A DNA stretch of 56,274 nucleotides from contig CALBKH010000101.1 in NCBI GenBank assembly GCA_937892955.1, positions 1-56,274 of the forward strand, written 5' to 3'. Made by a program: the position numbers and the translations under genes. The stretch is from an uncultured Alphaproteobacteria bacterium. Its GTDB lineage: Bacteria > Pseudomonadota > Alphaproteobacteria > Rhizobiales > Ancalomicrobiaceae. The notes under the pieces are model-generated. The model was not told the origin of the DNA. It did no database searches and saw only the letters and a list, made by a program, of their open reading frames with translations. This document shows, one piece after another, positions 8,685 to 17,806 of this stretch (positions within the stretch are counted from its first letter, which is position 1; every line of letters begins with the position of its first letter).

Positions 8685-11600
8685 ATGCTCCACGTCTCTC
8701 CGGCCGCGTCCGGCTTCAATCTCTCGCGCTGGGCCATTCGCCACGGCCATCTGACGCGCTTCTTCTTCGTGCTGACGGTGCTCGCCGGCATCCTGTCGCT
8801 GATGAACCTCGGCCAGAAGGAGGATCCCGACTTCACCTTCCGGGTGATGATCGTCCAGGTCGTGTGGCCCGGCGCCGGTCTCGAGGAGATGCAGGATCAG
8901 GTCGTCGACAAGATCGAGCGCAAGCTCCAGGAGACGCCCGGCCTCGAATACGTGAAGTCCTACACCCGCGCCGGCTCGGCGGTGGTGATGGTGACGATCC
9001 GCGGCGACGTCCACGGCCGCGACGTCGCCGACTCCTTCTATCAGGTGCGCAAGAAGGTGAAGGACATCGAGCACACGTTGCCGGCCGGCGTCCTCGGTCC
9101 CTATTTCAACGACGAGTTCGGCGACACCTTCATCGCGCTCTACGCCTTCACCGGTCCCGGCTTCTCCGCGCCGGAGCTGAAGGACTTCGCCAAGCGCGCC
9201 CGCGACGTGGCGCTGCGGGTGCCGGGCGTCGAGAAGGCGCCGATCCTCGGCGATCAGGCCGAGAAGATCTTCATCGACATCTCCTCGAAGACGCTCGCCG
9301 AACGCGGCATCACCGTCAGGTCGATCGCCGACGCCCTCGCCCAGCAGAACTCCATGGACCCGGCCGGACGGGTCGAGACCGCCGGCCGTTCGGTGCGCGT
9401 CGCCGTCGACGGCATGCTGCACACCGTCGACGAGTTGCGCGAACTGCGCATCCGCGCCGGCGCCGAGGTCATCCGCCTCGGCGACATCGCCACCGTCTCC
9501 TCCGGCCTCGCCGACCCGCCCGATCGCCTGTTCCGCTACGACGGCAAGGAGGCGGTGGTGCTCGGCGTCGTCATGGCCAAGGGCGGCAACGTCGTGAACA
9601 TCGGCAAGGACCTCGGCACGGCGATGAAGGGCCTCGAGGCGAACCTGCCGGTCGGCGTCGAACTCGCCCGCATCTCCGATCAGCCCGACGTCGTCACCCA
9701 CTCGATCGACGAGTTCTTCAAGGCGCTGGTCGAAGCACTGGTGATCGTGCTCGCCGTCTCCTTCCTGTCGATCGGCTGGCGCGCCGGCACGGTCGTCGCC
9801 ATCACCATTCCGCTGGTTCTCTGCGCCACCTTCGCGGTGATGGAGGTGATGGGCATCGACCTGCAGCGCATCTCGCTCGGCGCGCTGATCATCTCCCTCG
9901 GCCTCCTGGTCGACGACGCCATGATCGCGGTGGAGATGATGGAGCGCAAACTCGACGAGGGTCTCGACAAGATCTCCGCCGCCTCCTTCGCCTACACCTC
10001 CACCGCCTTCCCGATGCTCACCGGCACGCTGGTGACCACCGCCGGCTTCATCCCGGTCGGCTTCGCCAAGTCGGCCGCCGGCGAGTACGTCAACTCGTTG
10101 TTCTGGGTGGTCGGCATCTCGCTCGTCCTGTCGTGGATCGCCGCCGTCTACTTCACGCCATGGATCGGCAACCTGATCCTGAAGTCGCGCCCCCATACCG
10201 GCGAGCACCGCGACGCCTACGACACCCGCTTCTATCGGGGCTTGCGCGCCACCATCACCTGGGGCGTGCGCCATCGCGTGCTGGTGCTCGTCGTCACCGT
10301 GATCGCCTTCGCCGGCGGCGTCTACGGCTTCAAACACGTGCCCAAGAGCTTCTTCCCCGAGTCGACCCGTCTCGAGCTGCTCGTCGACCTGTGGTTCCCG
10401 GAGGGCACTTCGATCGCCGAGACGGACGAGAAGACCCGCGAGATCGAGAAGCGCATCCTCGTCGACGCCGACCAGACCTTCGTCGCGAGTTTCGTCGGCG
10501 AAGGCGCGCCGCGCTTCTACCTGCCGCTCGACCAGCAGCTCAGGAACCCGAACTTCGCCCAGCTCCTCGTCTATTCGCGCGACGCGGCGGCGCGCCAGCG
10601 CCTGCTGGCCAAGATCCGAACGATGCTCGCCGCCGATTTCCCGGGGATCCGCTTCAAGGTCGATCGGCTCTTCAACGGCCCGCCGGTCGGCTGGGCGGTG
10701 CAGATGCGGGTGACCGGCCCGGAACGCGGTGAGGTGCGCCGCGTCGCCGACGAGGTGAAGAAGGCCTTCCGCGCCGATCCGATGCTCTCGACCGTCCACG
10801 ACGACTGGCTCGAGCCGGTGCCGGCGCTGCGGCTCGTCGTCGACCAGGACCGTGCCCGCGCTCTCGGCGTCACCTCGCAGATGATCCGCCAGACGTTGCA
10901 GGCGGCGCTCTCCGGTGCGCCGATCGGCGAGTTCCGCGACGGCGAGGAGACCGTGTCGATCGTCCTGCGCGAAGCGGTCGGCGGGCGGAACCTGTTGACC
11001 GCGGTCGAAGAGACCTACGTCCCGACGGTGACCGGCCGCTCGATCCCGATGTCGCAGATCGCCCATGTCGTGCCGGTGCTGGAGCCGGGTATCGAATGGC
11101 GGCGCAACCGCCTGCCGTCGATCACCGTGCGCGGCATCATCCCCGACGGCGTCCAGTCCAACGACATCACCGCCCGCATCTACGCGAGCCTGAAGCCGGT
11201 GCGCGACGCGCTCTCTCCCGGCTACGAGATCGAGATGCAGGGTGCGGTCGAGGAGTCGGCCAAGAGCCAGGCGTCGATCAACGCCAAGGGGCCGCTCATG
11301 ATCGTCGTCATGCTGGTGCTGCTGATGCTGCAGTTGCAGCACTTCGGCAAGACCATGCTGGTGTTCATGACCGCACCGCTCGGCCTCATCGGCGCCTCCG
11401 CCGCGTTGCTCCTGACCAACTCCGCCTTCGGCTTCGTCGCCATCCTCGGCGTCATCGCGCTGGCCGGTATCATCATGCGCAATTCGGTGATCCTCATCGA
11501 TCAGATCGATCAGGACATCGAGGCCGGTCTCCATCCGTGGAACGCCACCATCGAGGCCGCGGTTCGGCGTTTCCGCCCGATCATGTTGACGGCCGCGGCG

Positions 11601-11822
11601 GCGGTGCTGGCGCTGATCCCGATCGCCCAGTCGGTGTTCTGGGGTCCGATGGCCTACGCCATGATGGGCGGCATCATGGCGGCGACGGTGCTCACCATCG
11701 TCGTCCTGCCGGCGGCCTATGGACTGGCGTTCCGAGTCGAGATGCCGGAGACGCCGACGCCCCAGGAGCGCGCCGAGAGCGGGACATCCGTCGAAATGGA
11801 ACTCGAGACGGTCGGCCCCTGA
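8685..11822 (+). CDS. RND-family efflux permease
   Basis: A 1045-residue inner-membrane proton-driven transporter, a typical length for AcrB/MexF-like proteins. It has 12 predicted TM segments in the usual 1+5+1+5 pattern with two large periplasmic loops. The proton-relay Asp pair lies in LLVDDAMIAVEMM of TM4. The start has GAGGAG upstream. Substrate cannot be read from sequence; drugs or toxic organics are typical of the family. It ends 28 nt before the convergent LacI gene, with a short GGCGCC stem at the junction. Confidence 0.93.
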   Translation: MLHVSPAASGFNLSRWAIRHGHLTRFFFVLTVLAGILSLMNLGQKEDPDFTFRVMIVQVVWPGAGLEEMQDQVVDKIERKLQETPGLEYVKSYTRAGSAVVMVTIRGDVHGRDVADSFYQVRKKVKDIEHTLPAGVLGPYFNDEFGDTFIALYAFTGPGFSAPELKDFAKRARDVALRVPGVEKAPILGDQAEKIFIDISSKTLAERGITVRSIADALAQQNSMDPAGRVETAGRSVRVAVDGMLHTVDELRELRIRAGAEVIRLGDIATVSSGLADPPDRLFRYDGKEAVVLGVVMAKGGNVVNIGKDLGTAMKGLEANLPVGVELARISDQPDVVTHSIDEFFKALVEALVIVLAVSFLSIGWRAGTVVAITIPLVLCATFAVMEVMGIDLQRISLGALIISLGLLVDDAMIAVEMMERKLDEGLDKISAASFAYTSTAFPMLTGTLVTTAGFIPVGFAKSAAGEYVNSLFWVVGISLVLSWIAAVYFTPWIGNLILKSRPHTGEHRDAYDTRFYRGLRATITWGVRHRVLVLVVTVIAFAGGVYGFKHVPKSFFPESTRLELLVDLWFPEGTSIAETDEKTREIEKRILVDADQTFVASFVGEGAPRFYLPLDQQLRNPNFAQLLVYSRDAAARQRLLAKIRTMLAADFPGIRFKVDRLFNGPPVGWAVQMRVTGPERGEVRRVADEVKKAFRADPMLSTVHDDWLEPVPALRLVVDQDRARALGVTSQMIRQTLQAALSGAPIGEFRDGEETVSIVLREAVGGRNLLTAVEETYVPTVTGRSIPMSQIAHVVPVLEPGIEWRRNRLPSITVRGIIPDGVQSNDITARIYASLKPVRDALSPGYEIEMQGAVEESAKSQASINAKGPLMIVVMLVLLMLQLQHFGKTMLVFMTAPLGLIGASAALLLTNSAFGFVAILGVIALAGIIMRNSVILIDQIDQDIEAGLHPWNATIEAAVRRFRPIMLTAAAAVLALIPIAQSVFWGPMAYAMMGGIMAATVLTIVVLPAAYGLAFRVEMPETPTPQERAESGTSVEMELETVGP

Positions 11823-11850
11823 GCATGGTCGGAGAAGGGGAGGGCGCCGT

Positions 11851-12930
11851 TCAGGCGCCTTCGACCGGCGTCTCCAGCGAGCTCGAGTTGCCGAAGCGCT
11901 GCTCGTCGCGCGCGTGCGGCACCAGCGGTCCGTCGGACTGGCGGCGGACGAGCGTGAGCGGCCAACCACGGATCGGCTCGATCGGCTTGCCGTCGATCTC
12001 TCCGACGAGCACGTCGATCGCGTGGCGCACCATCTGCTCGACCGGCGCCCGCATCGCGGTGACCGGCGGCGAAGCGTAGAGCAGGCCGGAACTGTCGCCG
12101 TAGCTGATCACCGAGACGTGGCGCCCCGGCACCAGGACGGAATCGGAGATCGCGCGCAATCCGCCGAGCGCCATGCGGCCGGCGCAATAGATGATCGCGG
12201 TGGGATGATCCTCCATGCCGAGGAGCCTCGCGGTGGCGCTTCGTCCGCCGTCTTCGTCGAAGGGGGCCGACACGATTCCGAGGTCGACGCAGAAATCACC
12301 GGCTCGCTCGACGAAGGTGGCGACGCGGGAGGCGGCGAAGGCGTAGTCTCCCTCCGGGATCACCAGACCGATGCGCCGATGGCCGAAGTCGGTGAGGCGC
12401 GCCAGGACCTCCTCGGCACCTCTCTCGTCGTCGACGCCGATCGCCGTGATCTCCGGCATGTCGGGGTGGCTGGCGCCGAAGACGGCGAAGGGGATGCGCG
12501 CGGCACGCAGATAGGGAATGCGCCAGTCGTCGTTCCGTGTCCTGAGCAACAACAGGCCGTCGATCCGGCGCTCTTCGACGGCGCGACGCATGATGCGCGA
12601 CTCCGGACTGCGGGCGTCACCTTCCGCGGTCGTCGGCAGCATCACCATGTCGCGGTCGAATTCCGAGAGCTTCGCCCAGGCGCTGATGACCGCGGTGTAG
12701 AGATTGGTGTCGGAGATGGCGTCGGGACCCGCCGGCGCCACGACGCCGATGGCGTCCGTCCGGCCCTTCTGCAGACGGCGTGCGATGGCGTTGGGGACGT
12801 ATCCGATCCGCTCCGCCTCGGCTTTGACCCGCCGCCGTGTTTCCTCGGCGACGTCGGAGTAGCCCGCCAGCGCGCGCGATACCGTCGTGACGCTCAGGCC
12901 GAGAGAAGCGGCGATATACCTCAGAGACAT
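11851..12930 (-). CDS. LacI-family transcriptional regulator (AglR-like)
   Basis: About 359 residues. The N-terminal LacI HTH starts directly at MSLRYIAASLGLSVTTVSRA, with the hinge helix YVPNAIARRLQKGRTD, followed by a periplasmic-binding-protein-like effector domain. The short start at 12930 is chosen because LacI proteins begin at the HTH. An upstream ATG at 12996 would add 22 residues, and neither start has a strong ribosome binding site. No sugar transporter or glycosidase is adjacent, so the target regulon is unknown. Confidence 0.85.
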   Translation of the reverse strand: MSLRYIAASLGLSVTTVSRALAGYSDVAEETRRRVKAEAERIGYVPNAIARRLQKGRTDAIGVVAPAGPDAISDTNLYTAVISAWAKLSEFDRDMVMLPTTAEGDARSPESRIMRRAVEERRIDGLLLLRTRNDDWRIPYLRAARIPFAVFGASHPDMPEITAIGVDDERGAEEVLARLTDFGHRRIGLVIPEGDYAFAASRVATFVERAGDFCVDLGIVSAPFDEDGGRSATARLLGMEDHPTAIIYCAGRMALGGLRAISDSVLVPGRHVSVISYGDSSGLLYASPPVTAMRAPVEQMVRHAIDVLVGEIDGKPIEPIRGWPLTLVRRQSDGPLVPHARDEQRFGNSSSLETPVEGA

Positions 12931-13668
12931 GCGAAGCTCGATTTCAGTCGGACATAGACTCACGCCATCCGCATTCTGATATTCCGTTTTTTTCATTTGT
13001 TCCGACGAGTAGATGATAGACCACGTTGCGATCGGCGAAAAGGTGTCGCGCGCCGAGCCTCGTCATTCGACTGCGGCTTACTGGCACTGCGATCTCGGTA
13101 CGGCCGATCCCTGTCGAGCCCCACGTCCTCGAAGCATCGTACCGTCATTTGTCGGCACGGCCGGAAATCGCATGGAATAGTCTACATTTGAACAAATCTA
13201 GGGCGATATGAGGCGGGCGACAAGAACTCGGTGTATCCGGCGAAAGTGGTATCTCCTAAGGGAGGGTGACCCGATGTCACATGTCGTTCTGGCAGGTTTT
13301 CGCTGGCGCCGATCATGCGTCCGACGTCTCGTCGTCCCGGCTCTGCGATCCGATGCCTCGCCGACCGTTCGGCCTTCGAGACATCGGCGCCACGTCCGGC
13401 CCGCGTCCACGTCGTATTCGCGCTGATGGCGTTCGTTCGTCGGTCCCGACCGGAGTGTCCGGCGCCACGTCCCGCCGTTTCCCGCGTGCCGGCGCCGGTT
13501 GCCTCGCCGCCGTCGCGACCTATCTAGGGCTCGGGTTCGTCATTTCGTCCATCACGAAGACGGACCCTCGCCGGTTGACGCCGCACCGGCGACGTTGTCT
13601 ATCCCCCACGTGAGGTCGGCCGGTCCCCGGCCCGCCGATCCACCGCGCCGATCATCCGGAGAACATCG
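12931..13668. other. Long intergenic region between lacI and mrp
   Basis: About 740 nt without a convincing gene. It holds AT-richer promoter-like sequence near 12960-13020 and a small inverted repeat ATTTG-AA-CAAAT at 13196-13207, a possible operator. A 50-codon reading frame at 13274-13426 follows a good AGGGAGGG site, but its product is very basic and low-complexity. The mrp ribosome binding site (GGAGA) is at the right end. Confidence 0.4.
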
Positions 13669-14799
13669 ATGGCCGTCACTCGCGAGCAAGTCCTGGAAGC
13701 CCTCTCCCGCCTCGCCGCGCCCGACGGCCGCGGCTCGCTCGCCGCGTCTTCGGCCCTCTCCCAGATCGTCGTCAAGGACGCCAAGGTCTTCTTCTCGATC
13801 GGTGTGCCGGCCGCGCGCGCCGGTGAGCTGGAGGGCCTGCGCGCCGCCGCCGAGGCCGCCGTGAAGGCGCTGCCCGGCGTCGAGAGCGTCATGGTGGCGC
13901 TCACCGACGACCGCCCGTCGGCGCCGACTCTGCCCAACCAGCCGACCGCGGTTCCCTCGCCCAAGGGCCCCGCGGCGAAGACCAACACCAACGAAGGCGC
14001 GCTTCCCGGCGTGCGCCACATCGTCGCGGTCGCCTCCGGCAAGGGCGGCGTCGGCAAGTCGACGACGGCCGCCAACTTCGCCCTCGGCCTCGCCTCGCTC
14101 GGCCTCAAGGTCGGCCTGCTCGACGCCGACATCTACGGCCCGTCGGTGCCCAAGCTCTTCGGCCTCACCGGCATCCAGCCGGAGGTGCGCGACCAGATGC
14201 TGATCCCGATCGAGACCTGCGGCATCCGCGTCATGTCGATCGGCTTCCTGGTCGACGAGGACGCGCCGATGATCTGGCGCGGTCCGATGGTCATGAGCGC
14301 CGTCACCCAGCTCCTGCGCGACGTGAACTGGGGCGGCCTCGACGTCCTCGTCGTCGACATGCCGCCCGGCACCGGCGACACGCAGCTGACGCTGGCCCAG
14401 CAGGTGCCGCTCGCCGGCGCGGTGATCGTCTCGACCCCGCAGGACCTGGCGCTGATCGACGCCCGCCGCGGCGTCGCCATGTTCGAGAAGGTCGACGTGC
14501 CGATCCTCGGCGTCATCGAGAACATGAGCTACTTCGTCTGCCCGAGCTGCGGCACCCGTCACGACATCTTCGCCCACGGCGGCGCCCGCGCCGAGGCCGA
14601 GAAGCTCGGCGTGCCCTTCCTCGGCGAAGTGCCGTTGACCATGGCGATCCGCGAGGGTTCCGACGGCGGCAAGCCGATCGTCGTGTCCCAGCCGGACGGC
14701 CCGCATGCCGCGGTCTATCGCGACATCGCCGCCAAGGTCCATTCGGCGCTCGGCGGCGGCGGCACCGGCTTCGCCATGCCGAAGATCGTCATCGAATAG
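13669..14799 (+). CDS. mrp: Mrp/ApbC P-loop iron-sulfur cluster carrier
   Basis: A 376-residue ATPase of the Mrp/NBP35 family that carries and transfers Fe-S clusters in the cytosol. N-terminal MIP18/DUF59 domain (about 1-85), linker, then deviant Walker A GKGGVGKSTT (about 123-132), switch DMPPGTGD, and the cluster-bridging CPSC in YFVCPSCGTRHD. The ATG follows GGAGA. fdhD starts 8 nt downstream, suggesting translation as a pair. That neighbour hints that the carrier may help mature formate dehydrogenase; this is inference. Confidence 0.95.
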   Translation: MAVTREQVLEALSRLAAPDGRGSLAASSALSQIVVKDAKVFFSIGVPAARAGELEGLRAAAEAAVKALPGVESVMVALTDDRPSAPTLPNQPTAVPSPKGPAAKTNTNEGALPGVRHIVAVASGKGGVGKSTTAANFALGLASLGLKVGLLDADIYGPSVPKLFGLTGIQPEVRDQMLIPIETCGIRVMSIGFLVDEDAPMIWRGPMVMSAVTQLLRDVNWGGLDVLVVDMPPGTGDTQLTLAQQVPLAGAVIVSTPQDLALIDARRGVAMFEKVDVPILGVIENMSYFVCPSCGTRHDIFAHGGARAEAEKLGVPFLGEVPLTMAIREGSDGGKPIVVSQPDGPHAAVYRDIAAKVHSALGGGGTGFAMPKIVIE

Positions 14800-14807
14800 G
14801 CCGAACC

Positions 14808-15677
14808 ATGCCCCACGACGACGCGGCGCCCCCTCATCCTGCGACCCGCCGCGTCGCCGCCCATCGTCACGGCCCGGGCGGCCCACCCTGCCCGGGGGAC
14901 GACGCGGCATCGGCCGCCTCCGGCCATCGCGAGACGGTGGCCGAAGAGACGCCGGTGGCGCTCACCTACAACGGCCGATCCTTCGCGGTGATGATGGCGA
15001 GCCCCGCCGATCTCACCGACTTCGCCCTCGGCTTCTCGCTCGGCGAGGGCGTGATCGAACGAGCCGACGAGTTCCTCGCCGTCACCATCGTGCCGCTCGC
15101 CCGCGGCATCGAACTGTCGGTGACCGTCACCGAGAGCCGCGCCCTGGCGCTGCGCGCCCGCCACCGGGCACTCGCCGGCCGCACCGGCTGCGGCCTCTGC
15201 GGCGTCGACAGCATCGCCGAAGCCCTGCGCCCGATCCCCCGCCTCGGCACGGCGACCCGCATCGCCGCGGGCGCGATCGATCGCGCCGTCGCCGCCTTTC
15301 CCGCCGATCAACCGTTGGGCCGCCTGACCGGCGCCACCCACGCCGCCGCCTTCGCCGATCTCGCCGGCACGATCCGCCTGACCCGCGAGGACGTCGGCCG
15401 CCACAACGCCCTCGACAAACTGATCGGCGCCATGGCCGCGGCCGGTATCGATCCGGCGTCCGGCTTCGTCGTGGTGTCGAGCCGTTGTTCCTACGAGATG
15501 GTCCACAAGACCGCGACGGCCGGCATCCCCCTCGTCGCCTCGATCTCCGCACCGACCGGTCTGGCGGTGGATCTCGCCCAGAAGGTCGGCGTCTGTCTCG
15601 TCGCCTATGCCCGCGACGGCCGCTTCACCGTCTATGCCGGCTGTGATCGCATAGACGAAGAACCGGAATCGAGTTGA
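14808..15677 (+). CDS. fdhD: FdhD, formate dehydrogenase sulfurtransferase
   Basis: A 289-residue protein required for formate dehydrogenase activity. FdhD moves sulfur from a cysteine desulfurase to the molybdenum cofactor before insertion. The essential cysteine pair is CGLC (about residues 126-129). The conserved FALGFSLGEG and later EDVGRHNALDK and SSRCSYEMVHK segments are present. It sits 8 nt after mrp rather than in the fds operon, where its orthologue (fdsC) often lies between fdsA and fdsD. The N-terminal 40 residues are a non-conserved His/Pro-rich extension, so a later start is possible. Confidence 0.93.
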   Translation: MPHDDAAPPHPATRRVAAHRHGPGGPPCPGDDAASAASGHRETVAEETPVALTYNGRSFAVMMASPADLTDFALGFSLGEGVIERADEFLAVTIVPLARGIELSVTVTESRALALRARHRALAGRTGCGLCGVDSIAEALRPIPRLGTATRIAAGAIDRAVAAFPADQPLGRLTGATHAAAFADLAGTIRLTREDVGRHNALDKLIGAMAAAGIDPASGFVVVSSRCSYEMVHKTATAGIPLVASISAPTGLAVDLAQKVGVCLVAYARDGRFTVYAGCDRIDEEPESS

Positions 15678-15742
15678 ATCGGCCGCTTCAGGCGAAATAA
15701 ACCGGATATCGATTGATTTGAGAGAGCGGTAGCCGTTCTCGA

Positions 15743-16507
15743 TCACGGACCCCAATCGATCTGCGGCCGTACCGGCAGGTAATCGCCGTCGATCGTCCCG
15801 CCGAGGCCGCAGAAGGGCAGGGGTTCACCGGGGGCCGGGCCGTCCGGTCCGGGGACCGGCCGCGTCGTCACGCCGAGCTGTCCGCCGCGCGGAGTGAGGG
15901 TGACGATCCAGCCGTCGGCGACGCCGGGTTCGGCCGCGAGCACCCACCCGTCCGGCCCCTGCCGCGCCTCGCCCCGGAGCTCACACACCCAGACGGCGCG
16001 GATCTGCTCGTTGGTGCCGATCGACACCTCCGCCACACCGTCCGGCCGCATCGTCACGTCGACGCCGCCGATGCCGTTGCGCCAGGAGCCTTCGAGGGAG
16101 AACCGTCCGCGCGTCTCGATCGCCTTGAGGAAGGCGACCTGATCGGCCATGCGTTCCTCGAGATCCTCGTCCGGCAACCCGAAGGCCTCGTTGCGCGCCG
16201 CGAGGAAGCTGCGCTGCGCCTTGCGCAACGTGGTGCGCATGCCGTTGGTGAGCCCGCTCATCGCCCGCCCGTAGGCCTCGGCGATCTCGACATCGAAGGC
16301 CGACAGGATCGGCGACCGGCAGATCGCCTTCTCCACCGGGAGTTTCGCGACCAGACAATCGAACGACGGCGGCCCGGCGAGAGCCGGGAGGGGCGTCGCG
16401 AGGAGACCGGCCGTGAGGGGGAGGGCGACGAGGCCGGCGGCGAAAGGGAGGGCGCGGAGCGTGGCGGCCAAGCGGCGGGCGGCGAGCAGCGGGACACGAG
16501 CGGTCAT
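15743..16507 (-). CDS. Secreted LprI/DUF1311-domain protein
   Basis: A 254-residue protein with a hydrophobic signal peptide (about 1-45, ending near LPALAG). A DUF1311/LprI-type domain follows: FDCLVAKLPVEKAICRSPILSAFDVEIAEAYG, with paired Cys, then an amphipathic helical stretch. The C-terminal 110 residues form a separate beta-rich region, probably structural. Family members include the mycobacterial lysozyme inhibitor LprI; that activity is not established for this protein. GGAGG precedes the ATG. Convergent with fdhD. Confidence 0.75.
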   Translation of the reverse strand: MTARVPLLAARRLAATLRALPFAAGLVALPLTAGLLATPLPALAGPPSFDCLVAKLPVEKAICRSPILSAFDVEIAEAYGRAMSGLTNGMRTTLRKAQRSFLAARNEAFGLPDEDLEERMADQVAFLKAIETRGRFSLEGSWRNGIGGVDVTMRPDGVAEVSIGTNEQIRAVWVCELRGEARQGPDGWVLAAEPGVADGWIVTLTPRGGQLGVTTRPVPGPDGPAPGEPLPFCGLGGTIDGDYLPVRPQIDWGP

Positions 16508-17052
16508 CGGCGAACCTCCGGTTCCCCCGATGATGCGGCCGGGGCGAGCGCCGGTCCAGCCGGGGCGGTGACGGATCTTGCGGAGAGGCGAGGGGTGGGC
16601 GAGGCGGCGTGCGTGCGCTCTCCTCGCCTCGTCGCGGGGTTGCAGTCGAGCACGGGGCGTCGACGCGCGATGGTCCGAAACGGCGCCTGCGCCGCTTCCT
16701 CACCCCGAGGCGCTTCTAATCGTGTTGCTTTTTCCTGAACGCCTCATGGTGGAGACGATTGCGCGGGCTGTCATGGCCATGATCCGCCACCGACCTCGCC
16801 TCGACCTCTGGCGTCACGCCTCCGGCGGGCCGAAGGCGAGGGAAGGGGATCCATTGGCCTCTCGACCCGTTGATAAGCTATTGGATCCCCTTCCCCACCG
16901 CTCCGGCCGGGGATGACGGGTCGAATGCGGTGTGAATTGCCAGGGGGCAAGTTCGATACCTATTGTAGGCTCGATGAGAAAACGTCCTGTTTCCGAAAAT
17001 GCAGTCTCGCAGCACCGTTCGCCGTGCTCTTCTGGACATGTTCTGCCAAGAT
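16508..17052. other. Intergenic region with palindrome, left edge of AT-rich island
   Basis: No supported gene. It holds a 14-bp inverted repeat GGGAAGGGGATCCA (16840-16853) with 16882-16895 around a 28-nt spacer. From about 16930 base composition falls sharply toward AT, continuing through the next gene. The change at 16.92 kb looks like a junction with acquired DNA, but no tRNA or integrase is visible. Confidence 0.45.
16840..16895. repeat. 14-bp inverted repeat with 28-nt spacer
   Basis: Arms 16840-16853 and 16882-16895 are exact reverse complements centred on GGATCC. The position is intergenic just before the AT-rich orphan gene. It could be a REP-like palindrome. Confidence 0.6.
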
Positions 17053-17736
17053 TTATTTATAAGTAATTCGTCTATTAATCGGAGTTTTAATCAAGTAGTT
17101 ATAGTTATATGTAAGCGTCTGCTCCAATTCCCAGCCAATCTGTCGAACTGATGCGTAGGCCAAATGATATAGAGGGCGGTAAGTTCCGCCTTTGTCGTTG
17201 AATAACCAGCCGTCGGAGTCTCCATTTGCCAATTCGGCTAACGCTTCTGCCGGAACACCGTCGCGAGGTTGGTATTGTTTCGAGACGTGTCCTCCTCCGC
17301 GATCGTTCCTGAACAGAGTAATCAGATTCTTGCGAGAAAAGAGACGTCGCTTGGAATCGCGAAGGACGGCCTTTTCCCACCACCGAGAGAAAGCGAGCGG
17401 CGGAAGTGGTCCCTCATTCCCTGTATCCTTCCTTGCGGCATACCCAGAGTGGCCGCCGCCGAGCTGAATTATGACCAATGGGTGCTCGCTCAGGAGATTG
17501 TCTGGATTTATAGCTCTCGCAGAGTCAAAAAATCTGGTTCCCTCCTTTATTCCGAGCATTGTCATTAATGATGGTTGTTTTCTACTGGCGTCGTGAACGA
17601 ATACATAAACGCTCGAAGCAATACTTGCAGCTTCGAAGCCGTCTCCGTTATCAAACGCTTCTCCGGCCCGGCGCAGCCTATGGAATGCCTCTATAAAGTC
17701 ACGTTCCAACTCGGAGCGATCGCGCGATTTATACAT
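17053..17736 (-). CDS. Hypothetical protein in an AT-rich patch
   Basis: A 227-residue protein with no recognised domain. Visible features are an N-terminal Arg/Glu-rich helical region (RDFIEAFHRLRRAGEAF), a VYVFVHDASRKQPSLMTML segment, NLLSEHPLVIIQLGG, a central Lys/Arg-rich tract and an aromatic C-terminus (LTYNYNYLIKTP). There is no signal peptide or obvious TM helix, so it is probably cytoplasmic. Codon use is much AT-richer than its neighbours, suggesting recent acquisition. The ATG has no strong ribosome binding site. It is real rather than a shadow frame because it is the only long frame here and composition changes with it. Confidence 0.6.
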   Translation of the reverse strand: MYKSRDRSELERDFIEAFHRLRRAGEAFDNGDGFEAASIASSVYVFVHDASRKQPSLMTMLGIKEGTRFFDSARAINPDNLLSEHPLVIIQLGGGHSGYAARKDTGNEGPLPPLAFSRWWEKAVLRDSKRRLFSRKNLITLFRNDRGGGHVSKQYQPRDGVPAEALAELANGDSDGWLFNDKGGTYRPLYHLAYASVRQIGWELEQTLTYNYNYLIKTPINRRITYK

Positions 17737-17806
17737 CGTTATGCAACCCAGAATTGGTATTTTTGTTTCTCGGCAATGAAGGAGGAATGAAGTGTAGGAG
17801 CCCGCC

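Noticed and set aside
7500..11969. 1489-codon open frame on the minus strand over the RND efflux genes
   Set aside because: It lies antisense to two clear RND genes, has low-complexity His/Asp/Gly/Arg-rich translation and no domain. Long antisense frames are expected in GC-rich DNA.
16508..17052. tRNA or integrase marking the AT-rich patch
   Set aside because: No cloverleaf, CCA-end pattern or recombinase frame could be recognised at either edge.
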